Source of the DNA: Pseudoalteromonas luteoviolacea
GTDB taxonomy: Bacteria > Pseudomonadota > Gammaproteobacteria > Enterobacterales > Alteromonadaceae
Assembly: GCF_001750165.1 (NCBI RefSeq)
Contig: NZ_CP015411.1
Coordinates: 1,702,001 to 1,766,000 of the forward strand
DNA length: 64,000 nucleotides
Reading direction: 5' to 3'
Positions 61,851 through 64,000 of this stretch are shown one piece after another. Position numbers and translations under genes: made by a program. Position 1 is the first letter of the stretch. Each line of letters opens with the position of its first letter. Under the pieces are notes generated by a model, which searched no databases, had not been told where the DNA came from, and was given only the letters and a program-made list of their open reading frames with translations.

Positions 61851-61871
61851 CTATAAAAAAATATAAAAAAA

Positions 61872-61959
61872 AAATATAAATGACACCCATTCCAATTTGG
61901 GGCGTCCCTGATAGGTACAGCCTCAATGGTTTATATGAATGGGTGTCATCTCAAAATTT
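61872..61959. mobile_element. 88-bp REPIN-like element, copy 4
   Basis: Same sequence as the other three. Its left junction shows A-run units ATA(A)nT of unequal length; at its right end a RAYT 3' fragment begins within two bases. Confidence 0.85.
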
Positions 61960-61960
61960 G

Positions 61961-62234
61961 CTGTGAACACCTAAAGTTAAAGCGACGAGGCAATTTAACG
62001 CAGTGTAGTGAATTACTCGCTTAGTCTTTAATATACATTAACACCCCAATTTCAACGTAGCTTGTAAAAGCTATGCGCTTAGTCATGTCTAAAATCCCTG
62101 AAAAAATAACAACCTCAAAGTAAAGTACCTCTATAGCTTAAGTGAATTAAACACTTTTGAGTGGTTTGTTTATGTTTTGAAATTCACAGTGGGGAGTTGT
62201 GGTATAAATAGAGATGGGTGTCATGTTTAATTTT
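61961..62234 (+). pseudogene. RAYT 3' fragment with intact right end
   Basis: Matches 50,338-50,611 of element 1 base for base except for about one substitution: the last 20 codons (CEHLKLKRRGNLTQCSELLA), the 3' non-coding region and the right end ATGGGTGTCATGTTTAATTT. An RHS tip follows immediately. Confidence 0.88.
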
Positions 62235-62823
62235 ATCGAAAGTGACTGGTGGCAAGTTTGCTAATGGTGCTTTTAGTAGTGCATTCTCGGCTGCATTGAC
62301 AGCAGATTGGAGTGGTGGTAAGTGGCGAAAAAGAAACCACCAATTAAATTCTTCTGAAGCTCCATCAGAATCTCAAGTTACTCTGAGCAAACAAGATTTA
62401 AAAGCAAGAGAGGCATTAGAAATTGCGAATAAAAAGTCAATAAAAGATAATCTAGAATATGGGGGCATTATTTATGTGGAAGATGGAGAGTATCATTATA
62501 CGACACCTTTGCAAGGAACTGATCAAGGTTTTGACTTAAACAAATCTTTAGCGTTAGTGCCTGAGGCTGCTATTGTTGTGGGTGATTATCATACACACGG
62601 TGATTACTCTATATATAATCGTAAAACAGGCCAGGCGATAAGAACAAGCGACCCTAAACGTGATCATTTTAATTCAGATAATTTCTCTACTCCAGACTTA
62701 AATGGTATTAGAAATGATGCAAGTATTGGGGGGATTTATAGAGGATACCTAGGGACTCCTAGTGGAAGATTACTAGCTTTTGATCCATATAAAAATATTG
62801 TTTATGGGCTTAAGGGGAATTAA
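62218..62823 (+). CDS. Orphan RHS tip with DUF4329-like (HxH...SxxD) toxin domain
   Basis: 201 codons from a GTG in the RAYT right end. Residues 8-25 keep the pre-toxin junction (VTGGKFANGAFSSAFSAAL). The tip contains VVGDYHTHGDYS, then FNSDNFSTPDLNGI and GYLGTPSGRLLAFDP, as in DUF4329 domains at RHS C-termini. The HxH followed by SxxD order recalls the JAB/MPN metalloprotease zinc site, so a peptidase or isopeptidase activity is conceivable (inference). The RHS core is missing. An exported immunity-type gene starts one base past the stop. Confidence 0.78.
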   Translation: MSCLILSKVTGGKFANGAFSSAFSAALTADWSGGKWRKRNHQLNSSEAPSESQVTLSKQDLKAREALEIANKKSIKDNLEYGGIIYVEDGEYHYTTPLQGTDQGFDLNKSLALVPEAAIVVGDYHTHGDYSIYNRKTGQAIRTSDPKRDHFNSDNFSTPDLNGIRNDASIGGIYRGYLGTPSGRLLAFDPYKNIVYGLKGN

Positions 62824-62824
62824 G

Positions 62825-63160
62825 GTGAAGGTATATATTAGAGTAATTGTGTTATTGAGTTTTTTTATTTCATTTGCAGGTGTTTGTGATGTTACAAAGG
62901 AAGATAAAATGGAGAGGGTTATTAAAATATCTGGTGGAGAATTAAGAGCTTTGACGGTGGCTGTAAAAATATTAGAGGGGTATGAGCTAAGTCTGCTTGA
63001 CTACCATATCACTGTTAATACTAATTCAGATGAATATATCATTGTATTTATGGACAAAAATACAAAAAATAGTCAAAGGGGAAGTGGTAACAGTGTTGGC
63101 GTGGAAGTTCATGTAAGTACAGTGGATTTTTCAATAATGCATAGTCAGTTGGTAAGGTGA
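62825..63160 (+). CDS. Exported immunity-type protein for DUF4329-like tip
   Basis: About 111 residues from GTG 62825, one base after the toxin stop. The signal peptide (YIRVIVLLSFFISFAGVCD) points to the periplasm. The mature part begins KEDKMERVIKISGGELRALT and is acidic with alternating strands; no family recognised. Its location suggests that the cognate tip acts, or is neutralised, in the periplasm. Confidence 0.68.
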   Translation: MKVYIRVIVLLSFFISFAGVCDVTKEDKMERVIKISGGELRALTVAVKILEGYELSLLDYHITVNTNSDEYIIVFMDKNTKNSQRGSGNSVGVEVHVSTVDFSIMHSQLVR

Positions 63161-63170
63161 AGTTGGTTTT

Positions 63171-63420
63171 CTTCACTTGCTGGGGCTTTTTTGTTTCTGG
63201 TCACGTTTCGCCGTTTTTTTGGTCACGCCTATTTGACCTGTGTGGTCGCATCTATCGACTTTCTGGTCCAAGTGGAGTGCTATATACAAATGTAAATATC
63301 GCTCGATAGGACCAGAAAAGTCAAAGTTGTATGACCATAAAGTCAATTTTTCATGACCAGCTTTATCAGTACATAAGACCAGATTAGAAACATTAGTGTA
63401 ACAAGCTTGGATGAGGCTAT
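63171..63420. repeat. Cassette tail T4: partial terminator plus complete TGGTC/GACCA array
   Basis: CACTTGCTGGGGCTTTTTTG keeps only one terminator arm. TGGTC occurs at 63,198, 63,220, 63,243 and 63,264 and GACCA at 63,310, 63,333, 63,355 and 63,377, the same spacing as T3; the central palindrome is degraded (TATATACAAATGTAAATA). Sequence matches T3 as far as GAGGCTATAA. Confidence 0.82.
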
Positions 63421-63578
63421 AAGGTTATTCGATGGCTGGGTGTTCGAAATTTATTTAGGTGCTCTGTTACTATTTTTAGTTCTGGAGAATTGCTTCTATT
63501 ACTGCGATCGAAAAGAGTCATCTCAACCTCTATCTGATGGATTTTTTCAGTATTACGTCTGATGAAGTCTATAAGAAA

Positions 63579-63820
63579 AAATAAACATGACACCCATCTT
63601 AATTTGGGGATAGTGTAAGAAGCCGTCTATGCTTTAATGATTGTTAAAGTATGGATGGCTTTTTTTATGGCAATTGCAAGGAAGAGACAGGTTAGCTTGG
63701 TGGATACCAAGTATTATCACTGTATATCACGATGCGTAAGACGGGCATTTTTATGCGGAGAAGATAAAGCAACGGGTAAGTCATTCGAGCATCGAAGAGA
63801 GTGGGTTGAAGAGAAGTTAT
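63579..63820 (+). pseudogene. RAYT 5' fragment C
   Basis: Left end, hairpin leader (loop TGATTG) and about 51 codons of RAYT (ATG 63668), broken at GAAGTTAT, within a few bases of the break in fragment A at 58,351. It shares the GATAAAGCAACGGG variant with fragment A, so the truncated form itself was copied or duplicated. Confidence 0.85.
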
Positions 63821-63821
63821 A

Positions 63822-64000
63822 AAATAAACATGACACCCATCTTAATTTGGGGATAGTGTAAGAAGCCGTCTATGCTTTAATGATTGTTAAAGTATGGATG
63901 GCTTTTTTATGGCAATTGCAAGGAAGAGACAAGTGAGCTTGGTGGATACCAAGTACTATCACTGCATATCACGCTGCGTAAGACGCGCATTTTTATGTGG
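63822..64000 (+). mobile_element. RAYT element 4 start, cut by right window edge
   Basis: Left end AAATAAACATGACACCCATC, hairpin leader with loop TGATTG, ATG at 63,909 and the first 30 codons of RAYT, open to the end of the window. Whether it is complete cannot be told. Confidence 0.85.

Noticed and set aside
43160..63420. Integron-type cassette array
   Set aside because: No integrase gene and no attC-like sites; the joints are REP/RAYT sequence instead.

Overview
The window looks like a chromosome segment of a marine gammaproteobacterium, most probably Pseudoalteromonas or a close relative in the Alteromonadales. This is inferred from AT-rich coding sequence, a Fur-boxed TonB receptor, several secreted peptidases (M1, M14 with PKD domains, a gluzincin), LysR/DJ-1/GST clusters and the type of RHS and REP-associated tyrosine transposase (RAYT) genes. 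No database was consulted, so genus is an inference.

Left part, about 1-30,700, is ordinary chromosome. It holds a DUF4105 gene cut by the window edge with a DUF3015 gene, a TPR histidine kinase, a wHTH regulator with a membrane partner and three palindromic operators, a flavin monooxygenase with a divergent LysR gene, a DJ-1-like protein lacking its cysteine, an M14 carboxypeptidase, VOC and GNAT proteins, a Fur-controlled TonB receptor, an Ntn amide hydrolase, a LysR / DJ-1 / GST cluster, an M1 aminopeptidase, a solute-binding protein, a phytase-like lipoprotein, an EAL protein and a YdcZ-like transporter.

Right part, about 30,700 to the right edge, is an accessory island. A secreted propeller protein overlaps the start of a 3,532-residue secreted RHS protein (Ig-like domains, propeller, DUF4214-like, SpvB-like, FG-GAP, RHS repeats and core, Zn/HNH-like toxin tip), followed by its probable immunity gene. 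Downstream lies an array of displaced RHS toxin tips, each followed closely by a small immunity-type gene: a PD-(D/E)xK tip, a second RHS lineage with an unknown tip, two very short tip remnants with immunity-like genes, a second restriction-fold fragment, a DUF4225-like membrane tip with a two-helix partner, and a DUF4329-like HxH...SxxD tip with an exported partner. Two of the fragments carry almost exact copies of the main RHS core.

Nearly every joint in this array is made of sequence from one mobile family: three complete RAYT elements, five RAYT fragments, four 88-bp REPIN-like palindromic elements, and lone left ends, often preceded by tandemly duplicated A/T-rich junctions. Copies of a terminator followed by a symmetrical array of four TGGTC and four GACCA sites (about 22-bp period around a palindrome) close several cassettes; an IS21-type IstA fragment in the same array suggests where these came from. 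The most interesting hypothesis here is that the RAYT/REP system captures, copies and shuffles RHS toxin-immunity cassettes, with the shared RHS core on one side and the shared tail on the other serving as homology for exchange into the expressed RHS gene.
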